Positions 44,227 to 53,513 of a stretch of DNA of 64,000 bases are shown here, piece by piece. Each line of letters starts with the position of its first letter. The first letter of the stretch is position 1. Below the pieces are notes generated by a model. It was not told the origin of the DNA and searched no databases. It saw only the letters and a list, made by a program, of their open reading frames with translations. The stretch lies in assembly GCF_963973895.1 (NCBI RefSeq), contig NZ_CAXBBF010000002.1, one strand, 5' to 3'. The stretch is from Porticoccus sp950063125 (GTDB lineage Bacteria; Pseudomonadota; Gammaproteobacteria; Pseudomonadales; Porticoccaceae). A program made the position numbers and the translations under genes.

Positions 44227-44421
44227 CTAGTGAGCGTCACCGAGTTTTTCGTCGGTGCTGAGTGGGCGGGCCTCACTTTCCAGCATCACCGGGATACCAT
44301 CGCGAATCGGGTAGGCCAGACCGCTGGCCCGGCAGACAAGCTCGTCTTTTTCCCTGTCATATTCCAGTGATCCCTTACTCACCGGGCATACCAGGATACT
44401 GAGTAGTTTTTTATCAATCAT
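44227..44421 (-). CDS. Trm112-like / UPF0434 (YcaR-type) protein
   Basis: 64 aa zinc-ribbon-like small protein. It begins MIDKKLLSILVCPVSKGSLEY and contains one CP motif and ELVCRASGLAYPIRDGIPVML, the hallmark of the YcaR/Trm112 family, whose eukaryotic member activates methyltransferases. The ATG at 44421 matches the family start; the frame extends ten codons further without support. In other genomes it neighbours lpxK/kdsB, which are absent here. Confidence 0.9.
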   Translation of the reverse strand: MIDKKLLSILVCPVSKGSLEYDREKDELVCRASGLAYPIRDGIPVMLESEARPLSTDEKLGDAH

Positions 44422-44520
44422 CACGAATCCGGAGCGTAGCGAAAGTTGCAAGGACGAAGTTTAAGGGAAAGGCGGTCCCAAGACTACGCCTGTAGTATCA
44501 GGATTCAGTATCCGGTTGCA

Positions 44521-45354
44521 TTACTTTGCCGCGGGGAAGTGTTCCAGCACCAGCGCCGGATCGAGACGCACATCGAACCAGTTGATCCGCCAGTCCAGAT
44601 GCGGGCCGGTGGCACGACCAGTCGCTCCGACGCGGGCAATCGGGTCACCGGGGGCCACTTGCTGCCCCTCTTCAACCAGCAACTCGCTGAGGTGGATAAA
44701 GGTGGAACTGATGCCGTAACCGTGGTCGATCAACAGGGTCCCGCCGGAATAAAACATGTCGCGATGCACCAGTGTCACTACTCCCGGCGCCGGTGCAAAA
44801 ACCTCAGTACCGGTGGGAGCGGCGATATCCAGGCCGTAGTGAGGGTTTCCCGGCGTACCGTTGTATACCCTCCGGCTTCCATAGACGCCGGTGATCGGCC
44901 CTTCAAGGGGTTTGACAAAGCCTGACAGAAAATCTGTTCGCCGGTCGTCCACGGTTCTCGCCTCACGCACCAGCGCCGCCTCCTGGCGGATTCGCTCCAG
45001 CACCTCGGGCGGCGGTGTGACGGTCTTCTGTGGCACGCCCTCCACACGCTGCTCGCGATAGACTCTCTGCGCCACTGCGTAACTATATGTCGTCACCTCA
45101 TCGCCACTGTTGGTGTGGGTGAGTTTGATTTCTGCAGGGGCATCCCGGCCAAGGCCAAACACAAACAAACCCTGATCATCTACCTTGATCGCACGGTCCA
45201 TGACCTCAACCTGCTCGCCGGGCGTCACCCGACCGATCAGCATGCCGCCCTGCACCAGCTCGCCTTTAAGTTCCAGCGAAAAGGAACCCATCGGCAGCAG
45301 ACATATCAGCAGAACAAGCGGCCGACGACATAGGGAAAGACATCTCAATAACAT
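44521..45354 (-). CDS. M23-family metallopeptidase (LytM domain), exported
   Basis: 277 aa periplasmic peptidase. A signal peptide (about 1-26, LVLLICLLPMGSFS) and a beta-rich middle (about 30-110) precede the LytM domain. Zinc ligands in HYGLDIAAP (histidine and aspartate) and GPHLDW (histidine) and the catalytic HLS are seen, along with RVGATGRATGPH. Members either cut peptidoglycan cross-bridges or regulate amidases; with the expected ligands intact, activity is plausible. The upstream 45393-45824 gene is on the same strand 38 bases away. Confidence 0.9.
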   Translation of the reverse strand: MLLRCLSLCRRPLVLLICLLPMGSFSLELKGELVQGGMLIGRVTPGEQVEVMDRAIKVDDQGLFVFGLGRDAPAEIKLTHTNSGDEVTTYSYAVAQRVYREQRVEGVPQKTVTPPPEVLERIRQEAALVREARTVDDRRTDFLSGFVKPLEGPITGVYGSRRVYNGTPGNPHYGLDIAAPTGTEVFAPAPGVVTLVHRDMFYSGGTLLIDHGYGISSTFIHLSELLVEEGQQVAPGDPIARVGATGRATGPHLDWRINWFDVRLDPALVLEHFPAAK

Positions 45355-45392
45355 GATCGACTCGTCGTGTGGGGTTAGCAGTGGTGGCAAGA

Positions 45393-45824
45393 TCAGGGGT
45401 AGGGTTCGAGCGACTCGACCTTACAGCGATCACCGGTTTGCAGTACTCTGATTGAGTGGGAATCCGCACAAAATTTATCATTTTGCGCCGTGTGAACGAA
45501 ACCGTATTGTTCGACACCCTGGCAGTCGCCATGGAAGCGCATCAGCACTTTTTTACCACCGGCCAATTCGAGTACCGCCGCGTGGGAATTCAACACGTAA
45601 AAATAATGAACCAGCCTACTGTTAAGGCAGCCATCCACAATCCCCCAGAGGGCCAGTTCCGCGTCAGTAACCATTTCCGGTTTTGCCTGCTGCCCGGTTT
45701 GCGAGACACCATACCGGTGCCGCTCCTCAGCCAGAAGTTGTTGAGGCCCGAAGGCCAGGACGACACAGAATATGGTCCAACGCTTCCACGATTTCAATTC
45801 AACACCCCAACTAAAATGGTTCAA
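45393..45824 (-). CDS. Small exported protein, possibly DUF6491-like
   Basis: 143 aa. A hydrophobic stretch (about 14-32, RWTIFCVVLAFGPQQLLAEE) looks like a signal peptide. The mature part has four cysteines (CLNSRLVHYFYVL, FHGDCQGVEQYGFV, KFCADSHSIRV, DRCKVESLEPY) in a layout resembling DUF6491 proteins. The match is by eye and weak. No catalytic motif is seen. The gene is upstream of the M23 peptidase on the same strand and divergent from the YheT-like hydrolase. Confidence 0.6.
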   Translation of the reverse strand: MNHFSWGVELKSWKRWTIFCVVLAFGPQQLLAEERHRYGVSQTGQQAKPEMVTDAELALWGIVDGCLNSRLVHYFYVLNSHAAVLELAGGKKVLMRFHGDCQGVEQYGFVHTAQNDKFCADSHSIRVLQTGDRCKVESLEPYP

Positions 45825-45931
45825 ACCTGCCTGTTAGATTGTATCCCGACGCCTCCGTTCCTGAGATCATGTATTTAATTCTATGGGTGCTATGATAGCC
45901 CGTATTCACCTCGGGAGTTCAAGTAGTAGCC

Positions 45932-46933
45932 ATGCACCTCCAGCTGACCGACTTTTGCCCACCAGCCGGTTTGCGCAATGCACACCTGCAGAGCCTGCTC
46001 AGCAACACCGGCCCCAGGCAGTGGCTGGTTAACAATCGATGTCTGGCCATGAAGGCACGCAGCAAAACCCTGCTGCTCAACGGCTCACACGATGGACAGG
46101 CGGTAAAACTGTTGGCAGCGTTTGATCGGGCAGATCGCGACAACAACAAACTGGCTGTGTTATTGCACGGCTGGGAGGGCAGCGGAGAGTCCACCTATAT
46201 ACTCTCCGCCGCCCACTATCTTTACCAACGCGGTTTCAATGTATTGAGACTCAATCTTCGCGACCACGGCGGGAGCCTGCATCTCAATAGCGGGACGTTC
46301 AACTCCACCCTGTCCGAGGAGGTTGCCACTGCCATCATGGACTTTTTACGGCAACAACCTCACCGCCATTGCTCCCTGGCCGGCTATTCACTGGGGGGCA
46401 ATTTTGCCCTGCGTATTGCCGCCGATGTCGGCACCGAGATACCGCTGTCGTCAGTAGTAGCCATCTGCCCACCCGTGGACCCTGCACATGCCATGGAACG
46501 CATTATGGACGGCCCGCTTTACCGCAACCATTTCTTTGACAAGTGGACCCGCTCACTGGAGAAAAAACTGTATTTTTTCCCCGACCTGCTGAATCACAAG
46601 CCACTGCCCCGGTTCTCATCATTGACTGCCCTGAATGACTTCTTTGTACCCGCCTTCACCCCCTTCAGCGATGCCAGCCAATACTTCTCGGCCTACGCAC
46701 TGAGCGGCGACAGATTATCCAATCTCAGTGTCCCGGCCTACCTCATCACAAGTGAGGATGACCCCATTGTGCCGGTAGCCGATCTGGAAAAGATTCACCG
46801 GCCCGATGCGCTGACGTTTGTCGTGACGGCACTGGGTGGACACTGCGGATTCATTGAGAACTACCGCCTGGATTGCTGGATCGATCGCTGTCTGGCGGAA
46901 ATTTTCAACTATCATCCTTTTCATCATCAGTAA
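45932..46933 (+). CDS. YheT-family alpha/beta hydrolase
   Basis: 333 aa. Motifs: oxyanion region LLHGWEGSGESTYI, nucleophile elbow GYSLGGNFALR (Ser), the acid SEDDPIVPV, and the catalytic histidine GGHCGFI, making a complete triad. The N-terminal FCPPAGLRNAHLQSLLSN is typical of the YheT (COG0429) subfamily of presumed esterases. E. coli YheT is 340 aa. Its 3' end overlaps that of recX by 29 bases in tail-to-tail orientation, so both transcripts are antisense there. Confidence 0.9.
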   Translation: MHLQLTDFCPPAGLRNAHLQSLLSNTGPRQWLVNNRCLAMKARSKTLLLNGSHDGQAVKLLAAFDRADRDNNKLAVLLHGWEGSGESTYILSAAHYLYQRGFNVLRLNLRDHGGSLHLNSGTFNSTLSEEVATAIMDFLRQQPHRHCSLAGYSLGGNFALRIAADVGTEIPLSSVVAICPPVDPAHAMERIMDGPLYRNHFFDKWTRSLEKKLYFFPDLLNHKPLPRFSSLTALNDFFVPAFTPFSDASQYFSAYALSGDRLSNLSVPAYLITSEDDPIVPVADLEKIHRPDALTFVVTALGGHCGFIENYRLDCWIDRCLAEIFNYHPFHHQ

Positions 46934-47384
46934 AGCAGGCCTGAATCTGTTCAGCGTTGAACCCGCGGTACTGAAGGAAACGGCTGCGCCTGGCGCGCTC
47001 GGCAAAACCGGTGCAGGGCTGACGACCATATTTCTTGTGCATCACCTGAACGGCCAGTTCAAACCAGTCTTCACCGCAATCGGCTATCGTCTGCTCGGCC
47101 AGGGACGAATCAACCCCCCGTTGCTGTAATGCCTGACGAATCCGATAGGGCCCCTGCCCGCGGTGAATAAGCGCGCGAACATAGGCTTCAGCAAAACGCT
47201 GGTCAGATTGCAGGTTGTCCCGCGTCAGCCCCGCCAACACTGGCCCCACCAGCGGGGCGTGTTCGGGAAACTTCTCCACCAGCTTGGCCTGCAACTCATG
47301 TGCGGAGTACTCACGGCGAGCCAGCAGATCCATGGCCCGATAGCGGATCAAACGCTGCGGATCCGATTCGGCGGCTTTCTTCAA
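46905..47384 (-). CDS. recX: RecX, regulator of RecA
   Basis: 159 aa cytoplasmic inhibitor/modulator of RecA filaments, with three-helix repeats: ALDLL-type start (RAMDLLARREYSAHELQAKL), LQSDQRFAEAYVRALIHRGQGPYRIRQALQQRGV, and FAERARRSRFLQYRGFNAEQIQACF. Translation starts with TTG at 47384, overlapping the DUF4126 stop by four bases (TTGA), so it is translationally coupled to that gene. In most gammaproteobacteria recX directly follows recA; here two unrelated genes stand between them. Confidence 0.92.
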   Translation of the reverse strand: MKKAAESDPQRLIRYRAMDLLARREYSAHELQAKLVEKFPEHAPLVGPVLAGLTRDNLQSDQRFAEAYVRALIHRGQGPYRIRQALQQRGVDSSLAEQTIADCGEDWFELAVQVMHKKYGRQPCTGFAERARRSRFLQYRGFNAEQIQACFTDDEKDDS

Positions 47385-48061
47385 GGCGACCGCTCCTCCG
47401 GCGGCAGCGCAACCGGCGGCTCGGCATCAGGGACGGTCTGGGGGACGGGCTTCTCGACCATACCCAGCCACTGGCCGATCTTGACAAAAATCTTTTTGAT
47501 CAGCCGCCACAACCTGGGCAACAGCCAGATCACCAGCGCAATAAACAGTACCATCAGGCAAAGGAACAGTATCGGGTGATTAAACATCGTCCACAGCCCT
47601 CCCAACACCAGCAGATCTTCACTGATTGATGCGGTCCAGTTGCTGACTGGTTCGGGGGAAGTATTGATCAGCGCCCGGGTGGAGGCCTTGGTGAGATGGC
47701 TGGCACCGGCCAGAGTACCCCCCATCAACCCCGCCGCAATTTCCAGCGCTGGCGTGACATCACCCACCGCCCCCGCAGCCAGCATGGCCCCTGCGGGGAT
47801 GCGGATGAAGGTATGCAGGGTATCCCAGCCGGTATCCACCCCCGGCACTTTGTCCGCAATAAATTCAATCACATACATGACGCCGGCGGCCATGATCACC
47901 AGCGGACTCTGCACCACAGCCAGCTCCGCGGGCAACTGGATGTTGCCGGTGGCCCCCGCTATGCCCAATACCAACACCAGCGCATACAGATTGATGCCGC
48001 TGGCCCAGCCGACACCTGCCGTCAGGGCAATCACGCTGATCAGTTCCTGATAACTATCCAT
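47381..48061 (-). CDS. DUF4126 integral membrane protein
   Basis: 226 aa with about five hydrophobic helices (VIALTAGVGWASGINLYALVLVLGIAG, PLVIMAAGVMYVIEFIADKVPGVDTGWDTLHTFIRIPAGAMLAAGA, HPILFLCLMVLFIALVIWLLPRLWRLIKKIFV) and a proline-rich cytoplasmic tail. The D-KVPGVD-WD segment is the DUF4126 mark. Function unknown. It lies between recA and recX and overlaps recX, which may make recX expression depend on its translation. Confidence 0.88.
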   Translation of the reverse strand: MDSYQELISVIALTAGVGWASGINLYALVLVLGIAGATGNIQLPAELAVVQSPLVIMAAGVMYVIEFIADKVPGVDTGWDTLHTFIRIPAGAMLAAGAVGDVTPALEIAAGLMGGTLAGASHLTKASTRALINTSPEPVSNWTASISEDLLVLGGLWTMFNHPILFLCLMVLFIALVIWLLPRLWRLIKKIFVKIGQWLGMVEKPVPQTVPDAEPPVALPPEERSP

Positions 48062-48135
48062 CGATCCACTCCTGCCGGACGAATCCGGTGGTTGACTATT
48101 TTATGGGTAAAAGCACTGTACAGTCGTCCCAGCGA

Positions 48136-48906
48136 TCAACGCCGAAACGGTGCCAACAACAGGGACCACAACCCCTCATCCTTTGCCTGATCCAGGCCGA
48201 TGGGCATGGCCGGTTCGCGAACCTTGTCCGAGCGGCTGACAAACAGGCGATCCCAGAAGCTGAATATAGCGCCATAATTACTGTCCGTGTCGCGCTGGTC
48301 AATGTGGTGATGCACCCAGTGAATGGAGGGCGTCACAATCACCCGCGAGAGCCACCGCTCCAGATTCGCTGGCAGCCGGATATTGGAATGGTGGAAACCC
48401 GCCATTGCCAGCACCAGCGATTCAAAGAGAATTACCGAGAGCAGCGGGAACCCGATCAGCAGAATAACGGCGCCACGCACCAGCGCCGACAACACCACCT
48501 CACCGAAATGGAACCGCACAGCTGAGGTCACGTCCAGCCACTGATCGAGGTGATGAACCCGATGGAAACGCCATAACAGGGGTAGGCGGTGATTGGCCCG
48601 GTGCCACCAGTAGATCCACAGATCCAGCAACAGGATATCCAATGCAAGGCCCCAGCCACCCCCCGGCCAAACGGTTCGCCAATCTGCGCTCTGGTTCACG
48701 GCGAACAGGGTAATGGGCAGGACGATCAGCGGCGATAGAGCACTGTTGCAGAGCCACAGCGAGAGGTTTTTGCCGAGCCGACGGGGAGTGGCAATGGCAC
48801 CGGGCCGTTGCGCAGCAGGCCATTTGCGTTCAGATACGAACAAAAGCATCAGAAACCCGAGCACCAGAATACTTTTGTAGAGAACCAGCTCTGATATATC
48901 CATCAA
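48136..48906 (-). CDS. Sterol desaturase / fatty acid hydroxylase family protein
   Basis: 256 aa membrane di-iron oxygenase-type protein. The histidine cluster motifs are HRANHR, HRVHHLDQW, HHSNI and HWVHHHIDQRD, giving the eight histidines that bind two irons. Four hydrophobic helices surround them. Substrate unknown: the family covers sterol, carotenoid and fatty-acid hydroxylases as well as alkylglycerol monooxygenases. It is located between recA and DUF4126 on the same strand, 74 bases from the latter, an unusual position for this family. Confidence 0.88.
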   Translation of the reverse strand: MMDISELVLYKSILVLGFLMLLFVSERKWPAAQRPGAIATPRRLGKNLSLWLCNSALSPLIVLPITLFAVNQSADWRTVWPGGGWGLALDILLLDLWIYWWHRANHRLPLLWRFHRVHHLDQWLDVTSAVRFHFGEVVLSALVRGAVILLIGFPLLSVILFESLVLAMAGFHHSNIRLPANLERWLSRVIVTPSIHWVHHHIDQRDTDSNYGAIFSFWDRLFVSRSDKVREPAMPIGLDQAKDEGLWSLLLAPFRR

Positions 48907-49004
48907 TCGTTTTACCGCCCCCTCAGGGAACCTGCCCGGAGAACCGCCAGCGCGATCCCCCTAACCATCAGACGGATATTGAATCAGGAAATCCAGATGG
49001 CCAC

Positions 49005-49040
49005 AAAAAAACCGCACCCGGAACCTGATGCGGTTTTTTT
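49005..49040. terminator. Bidirectional terminator after recA
   Basis: AAAAAAACCGCA (49005-49016) and TGCGGTTTTTTT (49029-49040) form a perfect stem with T runs on both strands. It lies 30 bases past the recA stop, so recA ends its transcript here and the following genes need another promoter. Confidence 0.9.
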
Positions 49041-49069
49041 AACCTCCTGCGATCAGCTGTTCACAGCGG

Positions 49070-50119
49070 TCAGTTTTGAATCTCTTCCGTTTCTGCAGGA
49101 TCCGCTGGCAGCTCCTGTTTTGGGGGTTTGGCCGGGGCCATTAACTGCTGGCGAATTTTCTGTTCCACCTCAACGGCAATTGCCGGATTTTCCTTCAGGT
49201 ACTCGCAGGCGTTTGCCTTTCCCTGTCCAATTTTGGTGCCGTTATAGGCATACCATGCACCCGCCTTGTCAATCAGGCCACACTTGACCCCCAGATCGAC
49301 CACTTCGCCCAGATGGTTGATACCCTCACCGTATAAAATCTGGAATTCACACTGTTTGAACGGGGGAGACACCTTGTTTTTAACCACCTTGACGCGGGTT
49401 TCGTTACCCACCACTTCCTCGCCTTCCTTGACGGCACCGATACGGCGAATATCCAGTCGCACCGAAGAGTAAAATTTCAGGGCATTACCACCCGTGGTGG
49501 TTTCCGGGTTGCCAAACATCACCCCGATCTTCATTCTGATCTGGTTAATAAAGATCACCAGACAGTTGGCCTGCTTGATATTACTGGTGAGTTTACGCAG
49601 TGCCTGGGACATCAGACGGGCCTGCAAGCCCACATGATGATCGCCCATTTCACCTTCAATTTCTGCACGGGGCGTCAGGGCTGCCACCGAATCCACCACC
49701 AGCACATCAATGGCCCCTGAACGCACCAGCATATCGGTGACTTCCAGAGCCTGTTCGCCGGTATCCGGCTGGGAGACAATCAGGTCGTCCACATTGACAC
49801 CCAGTTTTTCGGCGTAGTCCGGATCCAGCGCATGTTCCGCATCCACAAAAGCACAGGTGCCGCCTTTCTTTTGCGCCTCGGCAATCACCTGAAGCGTCAA
49901 CGTGGTTTTACCGGAGGATTCAGGCCCATAAATTTCCACCACACGACCCTTCGGCAAACCACCGATGCCCAATGCGATATCCAGACCCAGCGACCCGGTT
50001 GAGATAGATGGCATAACCACATGTTCCCGGTCACCCATCCGCATGACAGTTCCCTTGCCAAATTGCCGCTCGATCTGACCGAGCGCCGCCTGCAGCGCTT
50101 TTTCCTTGTTTGGATCCAT
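49070..50119 (-). CDS. recA: Recombinase RecA
   Basis: 349 aa strand-exchange ATPase and LexA co-protease. Walker A GPESSGKTT, VDAEHALDP, Walker B LLVVDSVAAL-type region (VLVVDSVAALTPRAEIEGEMGDHHVG), loop L2 (NQIRMKIGVMFGNPETTTGGNALKFY) and the acidic C-terminus (AETEEIQN) are all standard. An SOS box lies 64 bases upstream (50183-50198), so LexA repression is expected. A strong terminator follows. Confidence 0.99.
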   Translation of the reverse strand: MDPNKEKALQAALGQIERQFGKGTVMRMGDREHVVMPSISTGSLGLDIALGIGGLPKGRVVEIYGPESSGKTTLTLQVIAEAQKKGGTCAFVDAEHALDPDYAEKLGVNVDDLIVSQPDTGEQALEVTDMLVRSGAIDVLVVDSVAALTPRAEIEGEMGDHHVGLQARLMSQALRKLTSNIKQANCLVIFINQIRMKIGVMFGNPETTTGGNALKFYSSVRLDIRRIGAVKEGEEVVGNETRVKVVKNKVSPPFKQCEFQILYGEGINHLGEVVDLGVKCGLIDKAGAWYAYNGTKIGQGKANACEYLKENPAIAVEVEQKIRQQLMAPAKPPKQELPADPAETEEIQN

Positions 50120-50182
50120 GAAAGGTCTCCTTTGCTATCTTCTGTGTAGAGAATGGCGCTAGCTTAACGCAACGCAAAACCA

Positions 50183-50198
50183 CTGTATAGTCATACAG
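50183..50198 (-). promoter_or_regulatory. LexA (SOS) box of recA
   Basis: CTGTATAGTCATACAG compared with the consensus CTGT-(AT)4-ACAG: both outer half-sites are perfect, with three mismatches to the alternating AT core. It is placed between the pncC stop and the recA start as expected for the recA promoter. Confidence 0.9.
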
Positions 50199-50201
50199 TA
50201 T

Positions 50202-50690
50202 TTAATTATCCAGCAACTCAATCAACCCCAACAACGCCTGCTGTACTGCGGCCGTTCTCACCGCCGCCCGGTCACCGGGAAACCTGAAACAGCGGGCGAC
50301 CGGAGAACCATCGCGTAGCATCCAGCAAAACCAGACCGTCCCCACCGGTTTCGCCTCGGTGCCGCCATCCGGCCCCGCCACACCGCTCACCGCCACACTG
50401 ATATCGGCATCGGCGAGGGCCAGGGCAGCCCGCGCCATTTCGATGACCACCGCCTCACTGACCGCACCCTCAGCGGCGAGCACGTCAGGGGACAACCCCA
50501 ACAACTGCTGCTTGGCACTATTGGCGTAGGTCACCAGCCCCAGCTGAAACCATTGGGAACTGCCTGAAATTTCGGTGATGGCACTGGCGATGCCGCCACC
50601 GGTACAGGATTCCGCGCAGGTAACCGTAGCATGGCGATTGAGCAACAGCTCTCCCAGCCGGGCCGACAGCGAAACCGTTTGATTATCCAT
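50202..50690 (-). CDS. pncC: Nicotinamide-nucleotide amidase (CinA C-terminal domain)
   Basis: 162 aa stand-alone CinA-C/PncC protein that deamidates NMN in pyridine nucleotide recycling. Motifs: TCAESCTGGGIASAIT, GLVTYANSAKQQLLG (with the catalytic region), AVSGVAGPDGGTEAKPVGTVWF. The N-terminal molybdopterin-like domain of full CinA is absent, which is normal in proteobacteria. It lies just upstream of recA, the common gammaproteobacterial arrangement. Confidence 0.94.
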   Translation of the reverse strand: MDNQTVSLSARLGELLLNRHATVTCAESCTGGGIASAITEISGSSQWFQLGLVTYANSAKQQLLGLSPDVLAAEGAVSEAVVIEMARAALALADADISVAVSGVAGPDGGTEAKPVGTVWFCWMLRDGSPVARCFRFPGDRAAVRTAAVQQALLGLIELLDN

Positions 50691-50743
50691 ACGGACAACT
50701 TACTGCAACTGATCTGCTGATTAAAGAGGCGATACAAATACCC

Positions 50744-51889
50744 CTATTTGAAGGTAATGGTAACCACTGTTTCATAGTGATAGGTGCCGGGGAACAGATC
50801 AATCAGATTCACCTGTTCGATCCGGAAATCACCGCCCAGCAACTGCAGATCGCGCACCATGGTGGGGGCACTGCAACTGACGTAAATCAGTTTTTTGGGC
50901 CGATAGGCTTTGACCCATTGTGCCAGATGAACAAAGCCCTTGCGGGGTGGGTCCACCAGCAGCACATCGAACCGGGTGTGCTCGGTACGCGCCTTGAAGG
51001 CCCGCAACGCCGTGTCGGAAAAAAGATCCAGATGAATAAAGCTCAACACTTCCTTCAGCTTCGCCCGCTCCGGCGCATAGTCCACCATCACCCGCTCGAT
51101 GCCGGGGTGCTCCGGCAGAATCAAATCTGACAGGTTGCCCTCACCGGAGAACAGATCCAGCAGCGTGCTGACCTCAAGATCGTCCAGCTGGGCTCTGACG
51201 GTCTCCCGCAGCACCTCATTCATGGCCCCGTTGACCTGGGTAAAACCGCCATGGGCATAGGGTTGATCCCATTGCACGCTGACACCGTCATCGGTCAAAT
51301 ACAGCTCACAGTGCCCCTGGCCCTGGTGATCTTCAGTCCAGCTTTTGTCCTGGTAGAGGCTGTCAAAGGTCTCGCGAAGGCGTTCATCGATCACCTGGCA
51401 GTGCGGAATTTCCAGCACAGCATCGGTGACCGGATCGATCATACCCAGGTACTTGTGACGGTAATGCAACTGCATGCGGTTGCGGTAGCCCAGCCGCTGC
51501 GCGGCAGGCGCCACGCGAATGTCCGGGGTCTCCACACTGAGCCGCTTGAGATGATCCGCCAGGGCATTGCGCTTGTAGGTCAGCTCACTTTCATAGTCCG
51601 TGTGCAGAAAGTGGCAGCCGGAGCACTGCTCAAAATGCTCGCAGGCCGGTGCAATACGGTTTTCAGCGCTGCTGGAAAGGCTGTCCATCCGGGCAAACAG
51701 CACCCCTTTGCTGGCGCGGGTAATAGTTGCGGCACCCTGTTCACCGGGCAACGTTTTGGCAATGAAACAGGGTTTGTTGTCAATCTTTGCCACCCCCTGC
51801 CCCATCGGGTCGATGCTCTCAATCAGGAATTCAATCGGGCGGTTTGGCGATTGCCGCTTGGCTTTGGCGTGAGGTCTTCTGGGTTTCAA
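50744..51889 (-). CDS. RNA m5U methyltransferase, RlmD/RlmC class
   Basis: 381 aa SAM-dependent methyltransferase of the TrmA/RlmC/RlmD family. An N-terminal TRAM domain (about 18-72) is followed by an Fe-S cysteine cluster (C83, C89, C92 in CEHFEQCSGC, fourth probably in EIPHC). The SAM site shows LLDLFSGEGNLSDL (serine where DLFCG is usual), VLLVDPPRKGF, and the nucleophile region YVSCSAPTMVRDL (YVSCNP is usual). The iron-sulphur cluster argues for an rRNA enzyme (RlmD/RlmC) rather than TrmA. Substituted motif positions leave the exact target open. Confidence 0.85.
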   Translation of the reverse strand: MKPRRPHAKAKRQSPNRPIEFLIESIDPMGQGVAKIDNKPCFIAKTLPGEQGAATITRASKGVLFARMDSLSSSAENRIAPACEHFEQCSGCHFLHTDYESELTYKRNALADHLKRLSVETPDIRVAPAAQRLGYRNRMQLHYRHKYLGMIDPVTDAVLEIPHCQVIDERLRETFDSLYQDKSWTEDHQGQGHCELYLTDDGVSVQWDQPYAHGGFTQVNGAMNEVLRETVRAQLDDLEVSTLLDLFSGEGNLSDLILPEHPGIERVMVDYAPERAKLKEVLSFIHLDLFSDTALRAFKARTEHTRFDVLLVDPPRKGFVHLAQWVKAYRPKKLIYVSCSAPTMVRDLQLLGGDFRIEQVNLIDLFPGTYHYETVVTITFK

Positions 51890-52071
51890 TGGGATTCCTT
51901 ACATATGACTGTCGGCAGACAAACCGGCCGACGCTAAAACAGCGTTCAAGTATGCCCTAGTTTTACAGCCTTTGGGATTTCTCAATGGCTCCACCCCCTT
52001 CGCGAAAGCAGTGAACAGCACCTGCTTCGTCACTTGCAACCTATCAAAAGGCAGCAGCACTGAACAATCGA

Positions 52072-53019
52072 TCAATCAGCGACGAACAACCGGGCCGGAC
52101 CCACCGGGATGATACCGGTGGGATTGATGGTTTTGTGGCTGCCATAGTAGTGCTTTTTAATGTGATCCAGGTTGACGGTTTCTGCGATACCGGTGGTTTT
52201 GTATAACCGGGACAGATAGCCGGGTAAATTCGAGAATTCCAGCAGGCGGTTGCGATTGCATTTGAAGTGACCGTGGTAAACCGCATCGAAACGCACCAGC
52301 GTGGTGAACAATCGCCAGTCCGCCTCTGTGACCTGTTCGCCCAACAGATAATCCCGGCTTGCCAGTCTGCCATCCACCCAGTCCAGCGCCTCAAAAAGCC
52401 CGGTGTAGGCCTTCTCATAGGCGGTCTGGGTTGTGGCAAATCCGGCCCGGTACACGCCGTTGTTAATTTCCTCGTACACCCGCTGATTAATGTCATCTAT
52501 CTCCCCGCGCAAAGCTGCCGGGTAAAAATCCAGCCGGTTACCGGTCACCGAATCAAAGGCACTGTTGAACATTCGAATAATGTCGGCAGATTCGTTGCTG
52601 ACGATAGTCTGCTGTTGTTTATCCCACAACACCGGCACGGTCACCCGCCCTTCATAATCACGGGCCGCTTTCAAATAGAGTTGATAGAGGTAATCCAGCC
52701 CGTAGAGATCATCGCCCTCCGCGCTGAACTCCCAACCGTTCTCCAGCATCAGTGGCTCCACTACCGTGACACCAACATGCTCCACCAGCCCCTTTAACTG
52801 GCGAAAAATCAGCGTCCGATGGGCCCAGGGGCACGCCAGCGAAACATACAGATGATACCGGCCACTGCTGGCGGCAAACCCCTGCTGCCCATCGGGGCCG
52901 GGGCCGCCATCCGCAGTGATCCAGTGCCGGAACCGGCTTTCCTGCCGCTTGAACTCCCCGCCACTGGCTTTGGTGTCATACCACTTGTCCTGCCATGTCC
53001 CGTTCACCAACAATCCCAT
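52072..53019 (-). CDS. Glutathionyl-hydroquinone reductase (Xi-class GST)
   Basis: 315 aa enzyme that reduces glutathionyl-quinone adducts. Catalytic cysteine C63 is in the CPWAHRTLI motif typical of the YqjG/PcpF group; the C-terminal helical domain (VNNGVYRAGFATTQ-type segment NNGVYRAGFATTQTAYEKAY, LLGEQVTEADWRLFTTLVRFD) is also characteristic. The ATG at 53019 is chosen because the family starts MGLLVNG-W; the frame remains open 27 codons further. Cytosolic. No operon partner. Confidence 0.93.
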   Translation of the reverse strand: MGLLVNGTWQDKWYDTKASGGEFKRQESRFRHWITADGGPGPDGQQGFAASSGRYHLYVSLACPWAHRTLIFRQLKGLVEHVGVTVVEPLMLENGWEFSAEGDDLYGLDYLYQLYLKAARDYEGRVTVPVLWDKQQQTIVSNESADIIRMFNSAFDSVTGNRLDFYPAALRGEIDDINQRVYEEINNGVYRAGFATTQTAYEKAYTGLFEALDWVDGRLASRDYLLGEQVTEADWRLFTTLVRFDAVYHGHFKCNRNRLLEFSNLPGYLSRLYKTTGIAETVNLDHIKKHYYGSHKTINPTGIIPVGPARLFVAD

Positions 53020-53513
53020 GATGCTCTCCCGAAACCGGTTTCCCGCTGTGTGATCAATAAGCATGACGCAATAGCCGTGGACCTGCCAATCCGTAAACAT
53101 AATTTAACCGGGAGGTCATGCGAATTGGGTATTGCCTGCTCCAGTGCTAGAACCGGTAGTATTTCAGAGTGGCCCTCAAAATCAGCAGTTTTTTACTGCA
53201 CCGCCCTTGCCGTAGAATGGACGGCTTTCCCGCGCGAAGAAGAGGCACCACCGCAAACCGATGACAGCCCAGACGGACGTCCTGTCCCAACACACGCCGA
53301 TGATGCATAGGTATAATTCTTTTATTTTTCAATCAATTAAATCCCGCTACCCAGAAAAGCTACACAACGGCCTACACAGCAAAGAAAATAATTTAGCCAT
53401 CTCACTTATCGAGTCTTTTTTTATCAAAGAGTCCTGACTGGGGACTTTGAGCCTTGAAGCTTTCCCGCTTATTCGGACGGCTGAAGTTAGTTGCTAATCA
53501 AGAACGATCATGG
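53020..53513. other. Gene-free interval, 494 bases
   Basis: No convincing gene, RNA or terminator was found. Short frames on both strands lack recognisable sequence. It marks the transition from housekeeping genes to accessory DNA. Confidence 0.5.

Noticed and set aside
52819..53310. 163-codon plus-strand frame
   Set aside because: Largely antisense to the glutathionyl-hydroquinone reductase gene; the tail has no recognisable features.
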